Shown here in pieces: positions 46,621-58,490 of a stretch of DNA of 64,000 bases (position 1 is the stretch's first letter; each line of letters opens with the position of its first letter). Position numbers and translations under genes: made by a program. Under the pieces are notes generated by a model, which was given only the letters and a program-made list of their open reading frames with translations, had not been told where the DNA came from and did not search any database. The stretch comes from Buddleja alternifolia (taxonomy: Eukaryota; Streptophyta; Magnoliopsida; Lamiales; Scrophulariaceae). The stretch spans positions 23,854,568-23,918,567 of the forward strand of contig CM033400.1 of NCBI GenBank assembly GCA_019426215.1. The letters run 5' to 3'.

Positions 46621-47795
46621 TGTTGGTTCCAAGTGGCATACGAAAGGGTCTAGAAGGGGGGGGGGGTTGAATAGACCCTGAAGTCTTTTTCAACTTCAAA
46701 AAAATTTCGTATTAAAATGGTTTTTGGACGCTTGAAATGTGAACGCTTAACTGCGCGTTTACTTAGAAATATAGACGCTTAGGTTAAGCGTCTGATGAAG
46801 ACTGTTTTTAGAGAGTTAACTTAAATTTCAAGATTTGAATACTTTAAACGAGTGGGTTTAAGCGTTCAGTTCTTTAATCAGTGTTAGCACAGCGGAATGA
46901 TTTTTCTAGTCTTCTTTTGAAAGCTTTAGCGTCACCAGAAGTTTTTAGTTGCTTAGCGTTTGATTGTATTTTGGAAATATCTCAGTAGGAAAGTGGTTTC
47001 TTCGAAAAAAAAATGTTTGGGATATTTGTTGATTGTCTCAGGATTGAAGAAAAGCAGAGGGAATGTTTTCTTGAATATTCTGGCTTTTCTGAGAGTTTAA
47101 GGAATGAGACTTCAATGCAACAGCAATTCGACTTGAAGATTACTTGTGTTATTTGGCTCGTTGTTGAAGTCCTATTTATAGGCATTCTTGGAGAAAGTGT
47201 CTGTTTGACACATGCACAGGCGCGTGTCTCTCAGTTCCACGAGTGAACAACTTTTGTCCTTTTTCCTGAAAATCTGTTGCACAAAAGTTGGTGCTGCAGT
47301 ATGAGATAATTGACAGTCCAATAGGGTGGCTTCTCCGTACGTGTGAAAGTGCTTATCACATTTAATGCTCTTATCAGCATTTAATGCATTTGAATTAAAT
47401 ACCCGTTGGTACTTAATGCTTTGAGAATATTTGCATTAAACTCCTTCTGGATTTAGAAATAAATTCAAGTGAAATTACTTCTGTCCCATAAGGAAACGCT
47501 TGATGTAGCTGGTCATTTGGACGCTTGGAGACTTTTATCTTTCTTCAGAAATCAAGCGCTTGAGTCTTTGAACTTTACCACTGATAAACTCACTCAGAAA
47601 TTATCAGACGCTCAGCCTAAGACTACATAGCCTAACAATCTAAAGTAAAATAAAACAAAACCTATTAAGCCTATTACAAAACTAATGCTTCAAAATTTAT
47701 ACAAATTTTCTACTGAAATCAAACTTACATATTTTGGGGTCTAACACAAAGTCCTAATTGTCATCATCAAAACATCTAACATGAAATTCCTAACA
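46621..47795 (-). repeat. Element C 3' LTR with internal deletion
   Basis: It is 1175 bp, against 1519 for the 5' LTR. After 'ttgattgtatttt' it jumps to 'ggaaatatctc', dropping about 366 bp present at 58847-59212. The lost part lies downstream of the TATA box (47173-47180), in R/U5. Confidence 0.92.
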
Positions 47796-47811
47796 ATTTC
47801 CGCCTTTTTGA
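47796..47811 (-). promoter_or_regulatory. Element C polypurine tract
   Basis: The reverse strand reads AAAAAGGCGGAAATTG next to the LTR. One G of the usual GGGGG is a C. Confidence 0.8.
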
Positions 47812-50800
47812 TGATGGCAATACCTACTCTTTTATAGTTCAAGAGTTAGACAGCCAAACGTAAAAGTTAGCTTGATTAGATAACGTTAGTTAAAGTTAGT
47901 TATGCTTCAACGAGATGTTTCGGCTGAAAAATGCATTTTATATATATCGAGAATTACAGGCTTTTTTACAACTGAACAAGTGAAGAAATAAGAGACAAGA
48001 ATATAGATAATGTAAAATCAGAAAGCTTTTAATGTCTTGGTCTGACTCTGTATCGCCTGGTCATTTCAACTCGGATAACTTCAGTCAGATTGTCTTCCAA
48101 GATCATCATTGCTTCATGATCTTTGTTGATTATGAGCTTGTTTTCTTCTTGTTGTCTCTTCTTAAAGGCAGTAAAATGATTGTCCCAGTCAGTTGGGTCA
48201 ATACTAATATACCTTAGGCAGATTCGAAAAGCTTGGATAAAGTCAGTCATCTTCCTCTCTTCAGCGAAGATTCTTGGATCTGTAGGCTCTGGAATGGACG
48301 TTCATTGAAGAGGGATGTCAAACTGTTCAAGCAGTGCTCTTGTAGGTATTGGTAGATTTGGATATAACGCTCTAGGAGGATCCCTTAGCGTACTACTGGG
48401 CACTCCAGATGTACTTTGAGCAGATATCCAAGACGGAAGACGAAGCGCAGAAGTAGAAGTAAGCACTTGACGCTTAGGAGACGGAGGCTCTTCAGCTCTT
48501 GAACTAGACGCTTTCCTCTTTTCTCCTTTCTTCTTCTTTTCCCCCTTATTGCCATCATCAGACTTTAAGAAATGATCTGTGAGTAAACTGACCTGATGAG
48601 CAATCTGAGACATAGAAGCTTGGCGCCGGTAGCATCTATAGAGGTCTCAAGGGTTTCAAGAGGCTTCTCAAGCTCTTCTTTCATGGCAAGTTGGGTTGCT
48701 TGAGTGGCATCATGCATTTCTTGAAAATCTTGCTTGCACTCACCAACAGCCGCTTGAGCTGAACTACACATATGAGCAATTTGGGCGCTCATTACGTGAG
48801 TTTCAATCTTTGCCAGATCGTCTTTAATCCAATGGAGAGATTCTTCGTTCTGAGTAGCGTGGGCACTAAAATTCTCCAAGACGGATTTGAGCAAAGGACC
48901 AAAAGATTGACTCTCATCTGAAGGAACCACGTGAGGAGCCGGTCGCTCGAACCTTGATGAGTGTTTGAGAGAGTCAAAAGAAACTTGATAAGCTGGATCA
49001 AAAACAATACCTCAAATGTCAAGAGACAGATCCTCAGCACTATTAATAGTAACAGGTTTAGAAGCGTCAGGAATATCCTCTGGTGGAGACGCTTGAACGA
49101 GTTCTTCAGTAGACGCTGGAATACTTGTAACTGTAGACTTGAACGCTTCAGCTGATTTATCAGGCGCTTCCTCAAACGTTGACTCTGGTTGACGAAAGTC
49201 ATCGAATTGGAAGTTATAGTTTGCTAAGTCGACATAGGAAGTGGATGTAGAATCCAAGAGTTCATTGAGTCTGGTTCGGGAAATACAAGTACCGGAGATG
49301 AATGTGCGAAGAGGACTATCAATGGACCTGATGTGCATTGGACCAATGATATCAAGCACATGATTTGAGATGACTTTGGACGGCGCTTGAGCGATGGAGA
49401 AGAGTGAATCTGGACAGTATTGTCTGGAAAATCCAATCAAGCAGTCAGAAGGAAGAGACGAAGGACGCCGATGTGCAGGTACACAATCAGCATAGTACTC
49501 TTCAAGATATGGATAAAGTGCTTGAGCCAGCTCTTGATTCCTTTCAAGCAGGGAGAGGACAAACTCATAGTGATCAAGTACCTTGCTGCGGATTGAAGGG
49601 AGTAGTGGATATCCTTTGAATGGACTGATTACTGAGCCGTTCCAAGATCTAAGATTGACAGTGAAGATCTTATCGAATAGGGAGACAGGAGTCAAAATCT
49701 TCACCATCAGATTGAAGTTTTCTTCACATTGGCTTGGGGCAAAATTCAAGCACAAGACACCAGATGTACCACTAGAAGAAGCTTGAGCGTTGAACAGAAG
49801 AGGAGTAGTGGAAAATCTGTGAAGCTCTTGACGCAGACACTGTTCGATTTGATGTCTAACAATTGGGAGCTTGAGAACAGGTCCGACTCTCTGTTGACGC
49901 TGCTTGAGGCAATACTTGGCGAACCGTCGCTTCTTTCATGCATGCCTATGCCGAAAAGATGGGGAGCTTGAACTAGCTCTGAGAAGGTATACTTGTGTCC
50001 CACATACGCTTCAACCCAGTTAACTTCATTTATGCAGAAGTCTGTGCCAGCAGTTACCAAAGCGCGAATACCTTCAAGATGAATATCTCTGATAGCTTCA
50101 AAACGATATTTGTCAGGCTGATAGTTAGCATTCTAGACGCTGTCAAAATAGGCATCAGCTTCAGTCTGAAGCAAGTCTGTCAACGATTTGAGACGCTCAC
50201 CGGCATGAGCAGCCTTATTCTTCCACAGACGAAGTGGATGGACTAATGCAATATTTTCAGGGCTATGAGCAGTCTGAGGGAAATGTGTGTAGCCTTCTCT
50301 GTTCAAGACTGACTCTGAAGGATTGAGAAAGTTAGGACACAGAGGCTCATACATACGAATGCTGTAATCCTTTAGGGCGAACCCGGTTGGCTTGCTGTGC
50401 CCATAATCCAGATAGTATGCTAAGTCCCTGTCACATCTAGGAGTTCGGCCTCCTTGTCTGTCTTATATGATGGCTTTGATTTGACTGTCATCGAGCAACA
50501 TCATTCTCTGCAGCAATATACGTTGTAGCGTCTTCTTCGACCTGGGTATAATTAATTGAATGATCAATCGTCGTCACCGGGTCGAGTTGGAAGAAGTGTC
50601 TAGGCGCTGGAACGTCTTCAGCATCGCTCTGACCTTCTGAGCGTGCCTCTGTTATAGCCTGAACAGGAGATGAAGTCTGAACCGCTGTAGCAGTAGGTTC
50701 CTCAGCTTCAATTGCAGCAACTTCTGCGGCAACATCTTTAGCGATAGTAACGACTTCGGTCAAGTCAACATCTAGGATGATATCTGTTGACGCTTCAGCA

Positions 50801-50816
50801 GCAGCTGGAGCTATAG

Positions 50817-50900
50817 CTGAAAGAAAGGAACTATCCTTTATAAGAGCAGGATCTTCTACAGATGTAGGAAAGGAGATGCTGTGGGAAGAAATAAACTTAC
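50817..50900 (-). other. Splice-like unit in C post-pol gene (84 nt)
   Basis: The donor CAGG|GTAAGT matches B's introns 1 and 2, and the acceptor is CCTTTCTTTCAG. It is in phase 1. Unlike B's introns it is a multiple of three without in-frame stops, so it can also be read as coding (exitron-like). Confidence 0.55.
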
Positions 50901-50929
50901 CCTGAGAACTTGTCTCAACAGCAATACTT

Positions 50930-51020
50930 TGAGCGCTTGGCTCAACAGTAACTTGAGCGCTTGGCTCAACAGCAATACTTTGAGCGCTTGGCTCAATAGT
51001 AACTTGAGCGCTTGGCTCAA
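50930..51020 (-). repeat. VEPSAQ-coding repeats in C
   Basis: TGAGCGCTTGGCTCAA occurs at 50930, 50954, 50981 and 51005. The alternating 24/27 spacing suggests a duplicated 51-bp unit. Confidence 0.85.
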
Positions 51021-52106
51021 CAGTCTCAGGCTCTTCAGGAACGGGAGCAGCTCGACGCTTGCTAGTCGTGGAACGCTTGAAGATTTTCTACACGTTGATT
51101 CCTTCAACGAGTTTAGGCGGAGGAGCGGGAGGATCAACAGCTGGTTCTTCAAAGTCTATTTGTTTAATGATCCCTTCCAGCTTCCTTCTTTTGAGAGGTA
51201 ACTTGTCCTCTGCATCCTCATCGGTTTCCTCATCATCCTTTTGAGTGGAGGCGACAAATTGAACTTTGGGCTTTCTGGGAGCCCTCTTCTTGATTGCAGC
51301 CGGACGCTTCACAGCTTCTTCTGGCACTGGACGCTCCGCATCTTTATCGGACGCTTGACGTATTTCCAGACGCTGAGATTGTGGTTTGGCAGCACCACCA
51401 ATTTTGGGAGGATTGAAGAGATTGTTCAAAATCCTTTTTCCCAGCAACTTGGTCTTATTCAACGGAAGGCCCTAAGAATATACACACTGTGATTTGTATA
51501 AAAGCTCACTCACGACAAGCCCATATGGTTTATTCGAGCCGCTTAAACAGTCCCGAAATCTTCCAAAAACGTACTCACTCCAGTTAATTTTGATGTTCAA
51601 GAGTATGGCAGTCATCATCTGGAATTGTACTGGGTTCACCTTATCAAAGGTTCCTACTCGGCATTCTATGATCTTGCTGCAGAAATCAGCCAATAGCCGG
51701 TATTTGGACACCAGGTCTTTCTTTTCGAAATATTGAGTGTAGGGTACATCGTCGTACGCACTCATTGTAGTCCATGCTTCCTTGATCTGTTTTAAAGTAA
51801 TAGAATCTAGTGCCTCATCCTCATTTGGGAGTTTAGAGTTCTCGGCAATGGAGGCAGCAGTCAGAGTGAATTCCTTGGGAGGCTCCTTCGAGGATAGAGG
51901 AATTAGACAAGAGATAGACTTCTTGTCCTCTGAAAGTTTGGCAGTCCTCCAGAAGATATCCACTTCAGTTGGAAACAGATACGAGTATTGAGTCAAGAAT
52001 GACTTAAGCCCAGCTTTGACAACCATATCCATCATATCTGTTAGATTGATCTGAGGTTGCTCATACAAAAATTTCCATTCGACAACAAGGATTTCTTTGG
52101 TGCCAT

Positions 52107-52823
52107 TTTTTTGGTGAAAGAGATGAACTGAGATTTGCTTTTGCTTTTAAGAGAGAGAGAAAATAAATTTGCAGAGATTTTTTAGTATGAGTAAATGAAT
52201 TTTCTGCAAATTGTGTTTTAAATGACAGAGGTTAATTTTTGAAACTTGTGTTCTCTTATCTCTGTAGGATTAACACACGTGTAAAGAGTTTTAATCTCAG
52301 CCATGAATTCATTAACCACGGATGCGAGTTTTGCGTAATAGAGAGAAGTTACAATTGGTAATTCTCATATAAATATTTGACATCTGAGTTAAAGTTTTAG
52401 AAACGTTTGGCATTTTCAGAGTGTAACGCACGCGCCCGTTTGTACACTGACACATACACAAACACGTGCTATCTCTGAACCGTCATTTTGAAAACTTTTT
52501 TGATTACCCGCCAGTTTGATGTGATAGAAGTATGTGGATAGAGTACACAATAGACTGTTGAGTCTATCCACTACTTCAAGAAGCGTGTAAAAAAAAATTT
52601 ATGCATGAATTTTTAAAATCATTTTAGTTTTATATTAAGTGTTGAATGGAATAGTTTCAACGCTTAATACCTCTTATTGGAGACAATATGGACGCTTAAA
52701 GCTAAATTACTTTTATGGTTTAGCGTCCAACATATTAAACAAAAGAATACTGAGCGTTGATGATCATGCATCTGAAAGTTTTTGATCATTGATGCTTAGT
52801 TATGTTCAAGTATAATTTTAAGG
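52107..52823 (-). promoter_or_regulatory. Element C: region between pol and the post-pol gene, promoter-like
   Basis: It is non-coding. A G-box CACGTG is at 52463-52468 and a TATA-like TTTAAAT at 52217-52223, followed by a TCTCTCTCTCTT leader before ATGGCACC. The order matches B at similar spacing. Confidence 0.5.
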
Positions 52824-52911
52824 TTCCCCCTAAATTTGATAACTTGTACCATTTGTTTTGTTTTGCAAAGAAAACTTTTTAGACATAAACCAAGTGGATT
52901 CCCCTTAAATT
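52824..52911 (-). promoter_or_regulatory. Internal polypurine tracts of C
   Basis: The reverse strand has AAATTTAGGGGGAA (52824-52837) and AATTTAAGGGGAAT (52898-52911), in the same places as B's pair. Confidence 0.6.
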
Positions 52912-52941
52912 GTATGTCTAATAAAATATGATGCTTGATGA

Positions 52942-55900
52942 TTAGGCGTTTAAATCAATCATACCTAGTTCACTTCTCAAAGTGAGAAAGCGTTGTTCGT
53001 TGAGCGCTTTGGTGAAGATATCTGCCAATTGTTTGTCAATTCCAATAAAATGCATGGAGATATCTTTCTTTTGAACATGATCACGAAGGAAATGGTATCT
53101 AATGTCAATGTGTTTGGTTCTTGAATGCAGAACAGGGTTTTGAGTCATGGCTAGAGCGCTTTGGTTATCACAAAGAATGGGGGTTGGACCTAGCATTGTT
53201 CCATAATCTCTAAGTTGTTGCCTCATCCATAAAACTTGTGCACAACAACTTTCTGCAGCTACATACTCAGCTTCGACTGTGGAGGTAGCCATGGATTGTT
53301 GTTTCTTGCTATGCCATGAAACTAACCTATCACCTAGAAATTGACAAGTACCACTAGTACTTTTACGATCTATTTTGCAACCTGCAAAATCTGCATCTGA
53401 GTAACCGGTTAGTTCAAAAGGAGAATCCCTAGGATACCATAAGCCCACATTTTGTGTGCCTTTTAGGTATTTAAGGATTTTCTTTGCAGCAATTAAGTGT
53501 GACTCTTTAGGATCAGCTTGAAATCGTGCACACATGCATACCGAAAACATGATATCAGGTCTACTGGCAGTAAGATAAAGAAGTGATCTAATGATACCTC
53601 TATAATTAGTGATATCAACTTTCTTTCCACTTTCGTCTTTATCTAACTTAAGCGTTTGGCTCATTGGAATTTTTGAATATGATGTATTTTCCATACCAAA
53701 TTTCTTAATCATGTCTCTCGTATATTTAGCTTGGTTAATAAATATTCCATTAGGAAGTTGTTTAACTTGTAATCCTAAGAAGAAAGTTAATTCACCCATC
53801 ATGCTCATTTCAAATTATTCTTGCATCATTTTCGAAAATTTCTCACACAGACGCTTGTTAGTAGAGCCAAAAATGATATCATCCACATAAATTTAGACTA
53901 AGAGAATATCTTCGTTATTGGTAATTTTAAATAACGTTGTATCAACGCTGCCTTTTGAAAAGCCTTTACCAATAAGAAAGATAGAGAGAGTGTCATACCA
54001 TGTTCGGGGTGCTTGCGTAAGCCCATAAAGTGCTTTGTCTAGCTTGTACACCATACTCTTACCATGGTAGTTGAAGAATCCCGGTGGTTGCTCCACATAT
54101 ACTTCTTCTTGGAGTTTACCATTCAGGAAGGCACTCTTCACGTCCATTTGATACACTGTAAATTTGTTAAGCGCTGCATACGCTAGAAACATTCGGATTG
54201 CTTCAAGACGGGCGACAGGAGCGTATGTCTCATCAAAGTCAATGCCCTCTTCTTGGCAATATCCTTGAGCTACGAGTCTGGCCTTGTTTCTTATTACAAT
54301 TCCATTCTCATGCATCTTGTTTCTATAAACCCATCTAGTTCCAATGACTCCTTGGTGAGTTGGTCTTGGTACTAGTGTCCAAACCTTACTACGCTCAAAT
54401 TGATTAAGTTCTTCTTGCATGGCTTCAATCCAACTTGGATCACTTAGAGCTTCATCCACTTTCTTAGGTTCCATCTGAGATAAAAATCTTGCGAACATAG
54501 CCTCATTGAATGTAGCGGCTCTAGTTCTAACAGGCGCTCCAATATCTCCAATAATTTGCTCTGGTGGATGATCTCGCAGCCATTGTCTGTCTGGTTGGAA
54601 GGGGTTAAGAGATTGAACAGGCGCTTGGGGATCAGACGCTTGACTACCTTCTTGCGTAGGCGCTTCAAATTCACAATTCCTTGTTTGCTCTTGATGATCA
54701 ATCTCTTCATGATCATCAGCATTTCCTATAAAATTGTCCAGAGTGATCTCACGAGTAATCTTAGGAGGTGGCACTGAGATCTCATCATCGTCGTCAGTAT
54801 CTTCATCAATAGTGATCTTAGACGCTTGATGACAAAGATCTTCAATTCCTACATCATTTATATGAACCTTACTCGGTTCTTGGTTAGCATCATCAAAAAC
54901 AACATGAATAGATTCCTCAACCTTCGATTTGCCCTTGTTTAGGATGCGGAAATTCTTCCCATTCTTGGCGTAGCCTAGAAAGATTCCCTCATTCGCTTTA
55001 GGATCAAATGTCTTTAGTCTTTGGGATCCATTATTATGAATAAAGCACTTAGAACCAAAGACGTGAAAGTATGAAACATTTGGCTTACGTCCCTTCCACA
55101 GTTCATATGGAGTTTTTCCATGCTGTTTATTGATCATGCAACGGTTTTGAGTGTAACACGCAGTGTTGATCGCTTCGGCCCAAAACCTAGGAGCAAGCTT
55201 GGATTCTGCTAACATTGTCCTAGCGGCTTCCTTAAGCGTTCGGTTTCGGCGCTCAGCAACACCATTTTGTTGGGGAGTTCTGGGAGCTAAATGCTCATGA
55301 TGTATTCCATTTTCTGCACAAAACTTCTCAATAACCTTGTTAGTAAACTCAATACCGTGATCACTTCTTATTCTTGCAACTTTAAGATCTTTCAATGTTT
55401 GAAGTTGTCGAATAAGCGTTGTTAACTTGTCACATGTTTCATCTTTGGATGACAGAAATTCCACCCAAGTAAATCGAGAGAAATCATCTACTATCACCAA
55501 AGTATACTTTTTACCGCTTACACTGGTTGTTTGAACAGGTCCGAACAGATCCATGTGAAGTAGTTCAAGTATTCTAGAGGTAGATAGATGAGGTTTTCTC
55601 TTGAACGATGACTTAACTTGTTTACCCATTTGACAAGCGTCACAAAGGCGATCCTTGTGAAATGGCCCATTTGGTAATCCCTCTACAAGATTTTGACTTA
55701 TAAGCTGAGAGATTGTTTTAAAGTTGAGGTGGTTCATTTTTCTATGCCATAACCAACCCTTTTTAGATTCATTTTTAGCAACAAAGCATGTTGGGTTGTT
55801 ATCAAGTGTTGAACCCCAATCTACCAAATATACGTTGTTAGTTCTTTTCCCTTTCAATTTAGTAGACTTAGTCTTAGCATTATTTATATAGCAACAGTCA

Positions 55901-56163
55901 CTTGAGAATATGACTTCAAAGCTTTTATCACAAAATTGACTTATGCTTAATAAATTATGCTTCAGACCCTCAACAAAATAAACATCACTTATCATGATGT
56001 TCCCCCTATGCACATTACCTATACCTTTGGTTTTACCTTTGGAGTTGTCACCAAATACAACCTGAGGACCATTGGCAGCTCGATAGTTGAACAGAAGATC
56101 CTTGGAACCAGTCATGTGCCTTGACGATCCACTATCGAAATACCAAACAGATGTATCGACTCT
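52942..56163 (-). pseudogene. pol: Element C pol, two nonsense codons
   Basis: It is homologous to B pol end to end. Protease shows [13 protein letters not shown]. Integrase shows [14 protein letters not shown] and [13 protein letters not shown] shows [12 protein letters not shown] and YVDD, and RNase H shows DADFAGC and CDNQSAL. Stops at 53893-53895 (just before YVDD) and 53815-53817 are both Gln CAA to TAA when compared with B. It is in the same frame as gag, separated by TGA and TAG codons three bases apart (about 56164-56175), whereas B and D shift frame. Confidence 0.94.
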
Positions 56164-56181
56164 AGCTCTAGGTACCTACAC

Positions 56182-58386
56182 TCAAGAAGGGAAGTTATAT
56201 TTCTGTTTAGGTACCCATTGTTGCTTGGGTCCTGTAACATTAGTAACATTGTCAGATTGAATTAGAACTTTAAGAACCCATATTTGCCTAGTCTTCATTG
56301 TAGGAATATTGGTCTTTTTGGGTTTCATATTATGTTGTGTGTGCTTTTTGGGTGTATAATAATATCCTTGATTATAATAACAATCATAATCATAGTCATA
56401 ATCATAATCATCATAGTATCGATAATATAATCTTGACTGTCTTGGATATTGACGCTGGTATTTCCTTGGCACTGGCTTGGGTTGCACTTTTGGTGCTGGA
56501 CGCTTAGCGCTTGATTCACAGTTGTGAGTCTTATCTTTAGCTTTTTGAGCGTTTGGATAAACCCGTCTTTGTGAATCATTTGCCTTAGTTTTACCCTTGC
56601 CTGAGTTAGTTTTGACTTTCTCATTTGGCCTCCTACCATTGTCACTTGGTTCATTTTGATTCTGTCCTTGTGAACCTTTCTCAACAAAGAAAACACCCTT
56701 TCCTTTGTTGTTTGCCGTAACATTAGGTTTGTTTGGTTGTTTACCGAATTTATTGCATCCTAAACCGGTCTTTTCTCCAAATAACCTTGTTACTTCAGTC
56801 ACATTGTCGAGCTTTCTGGATGCTTTGGACAACGATGAGACGAGCTGTTCTGACTTGGCAAGTCTAGTCATCAGATCAGCTTCTCTCTTGACTATTATAT
56901 CAAGATCACCTTTTAATTGAATAACTTCACTCTCAAGCGATTGGTTTTTCTCAATGCACTGTTGCTGAATTCGCAACTCTGCTCTGAGCATTACTTTATC
57001 TTTAGTGAGTGATGAAATAATTACGAGATCATTTTGATATATTTTGGCAGCTTCTTGACATTTATTGTAGTATTCTCTGACTTTGTCAAGTAATTCATCA
57101 TAAGAAAGAGGAATTGATAATTCATTGATTACCTCAGGAGACGCTTCATCATCTCTGGCCATGAGACATATGAGCGCTGAGTCATCTAATGGCTCATCAG
57201 GTGCGGATGCTGGTTCTGATGATTCTAAATCTTCAGGTGCGGATGCTGGTTCTGATTCCGCTAGCAAACCTTGTTGCCGAAGGTTGCTCCTGAATTGGTT
57301 TCTATCCAAGTAATCCTGCCTTGAGGGCTTATCCAAGTAATCCTGCCTTGAGGGCTTGGATACGTTTGGATAAGGGCAATTTACCTGGTAGTGCCCCGGT
57401 TTCCTGCAATTATAACAAAGATTAGTTTTCATCTTTTGTTCATTTGATAACCTTGCAGTGTGTGGCTTTGAGACCACGGGTGCTGAGAGATTTTCAGTAG
57501 ACGCTTGATATTGAACAGGCGCTTGGGGTGACGGAGCAGAATACTGAGGCGCTTGGTACTGTTGTTGTACTAGAGTGGGCGCTTGATATGAACTTTGTCC
57601 TTGATTATTGAAACCTTTTCCTTTCTTTTCATATCTCAAGAACTTCCTGAATCTATTCAGCAAAGCCAACTCTTCTTCCTCATTGATATCTGAATTCTTT
57701 CCTTTATTACCCGATTTGCCCTTGATTGATGCAATAAGCGCTCCAGATTCAATCACTGGATTACTCACAATATCACTGGCAGAATTCAACTCGAACTCAA
57801 ATGCTTTTAGTTCTGAAAAGGCGTCCTCTGGAGTTAGAAGATCCAGCATATTTGATTCACTCATAGCGGTTGTCTTCATCAAGAATTTACTTGGTAAGCT
57901 TCTAAAGATTTTGACCACCATTTCTCGGTTCTGTAAATCCATTCCCAACGATGTAAGTTCTGTAACTAGAGCTGTAAATTTTATATCCAATTGCTCTAAC
58001 GTTTCATTGGGTAGCATCTTAAATCCATTAAACTTTTCCTGTACAATGGAAAGTTTGTTTTCTTTGATTTGGGCTGAGCCACCACAAATCGTAGCCAACT
58101 TATCCCATATTTCTTTAGTAGTTTTGCAAGATTTGATTTTGTTAAATAAGTTGTCATTATCACCAATAGCCGTATATAGAGCATTTCGTCCAACATTGTC
58201 CAAGTTAGCTCTTCGACGCTCATCTGTGGCTCCAGGCGCTCTTGTGATAACTTTATATATTTTGATTGGTCCATCTAAAATAATATCACACATGTCATCA
58301 TCACATGAACAGAGATACGTAAATGCTTTGACTTTCCATGTGTCAAAATTTGATTCAGTCAGCTTGGGAACTTTAGCAAATGCCAT
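56182..58386 (-). CDS. gag: Element C Gag (734 residues, uninterrupted)
   Basis: This is the only full-length open retroelement gene in the window. It starts MAFAKVPKLTESNFDTWK, then the helical capsid region, zinc knuckle CYNCRKPGHYQVNC near residue 330, coiled coil, Lys-rich stretch, and Tyr/Asp-rich tail YYRYYDDYDYDYDYD at about residues 648-662. Compared with B and D it lacks about 18 residues after ITRAPG near residue 52. It has small in-frame duplications: PSRQDYLDK repeated, and SEPASAP twice. It reads past the site where B and D have TAG because of a 2-bp length difference. Confidence 0.93.
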   Translation of the reverse strand: MAFAKVPKLTESNFDTWKVKAFTYLCSCDDDMCDIILDGPIKIYKVITRAPGATDERRRANLDNVGRNALYTAIGDNDNLFNKIKSCKTTKEIWDKLATICGGSAQIKENKLSIVQEKFNGFKMLPNETLEQLDIKFTALVTELTSLGMDLQNREMVVKIFRSLPSKFLMKTTAMSESNMLDLLTPEDAFSELKAFEFELNSASDIVSNPVIESGALIASIKGKSGNKGKNSDINEEEELALLNRFRKFLRYEKKGKGFNNQGQSSYQAPTLVQQQYQAPQYSAPSPQAPVQYQASTENLSAPVVSKPHTARLSNEQKMKTNLCYNCRKPGHYQVNCPYPNVSKPSRQDYLDKPSRQDYLDRNQFRSNLRQQGLLAESEPASAPEDLESSEPASAPDEPLDDSALICLMARDDEASPEVINELSIPLSYDELLDKVREYYNKCQEAAKIYQNDLVIISSLTKDKVMLRAELRIQQQCIEKNQSLESEVIQLKGDLDIIVKREADLMTRLAKSEQLVSSLSKASRKLDNVTEVTRLFGEKTGLGCNKFGKQPNKPNVTANNKGKGVFFVEKGSQGQNQNEPSDNGRRPNEKVKTNSGKGKTKANDSQRRVYPNAQKAKDKTHNCESSAKRPAPKVQPKPVPRKYQRQYPRQSRLYYRYYDDYDYDYDYDCYYNQGYYYTPKKHTQHNMKPKKTNIPTMKTRQIWVLKVLIQSDNVTNVTGPKQQWVPKQKYNFPS

Positions 58387-58476
58387 ATCTAAATTTTAAA
58401 AAGGCAACCAGATTTTTGAAAGAAAGGATCTAAACAAGCAGTTATGCTCGGAAATTTTGAAATTTCAATTTTAACC

Positions 58477-58488
58477 GCTCTGATATCA
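58477..58488 (-). promoter_or_regulatory. Element C primer binding site, one mismatch
   Basis: The reverse strand reads TGATATCAGAGC, where B and D have TGGTATCAGAG. It is two bases inside the LTR. Confidence 0.9.
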
Positions 58489-58490
58489 CT

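Larger units (their letters stand above)
48029..52106 (-). pseudogene. Element C: post-pol gene, diverged homologue, disrupted
   Basis: From ATGGCACC at 52106 a frameshift near 52090 leads into the helical domain (about 52068-51480), aligned with B's residues 30-250. Shared patterns include ADFCSKIIECRVGTFDKV and KINWSEYVFGRF. TAG codons are at 51472 and 51088. Four VEPSAQ-type repeats precede a GTAAGT donor at 50900; the second part starts at 50816 and continues in shifting frames to 48029. Parts from 49755 to 48565 include a coiled-coil-like stretch. The last piece (48250-48029) aligns with B's C-terminus. Frameshifts and stops are at several points. No signal peptide or membrane anchor is evident. 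The function is unknown. Confidence 0.7.

Noticed and set aside
57608..58399. 263-residue open frame antisense to C gag, and similar ones at 14625-15173 and 61776-62186
   Set aside because: They mirror gag codons on the other strand and recur wherever gag is conserved. No independent support as genes.
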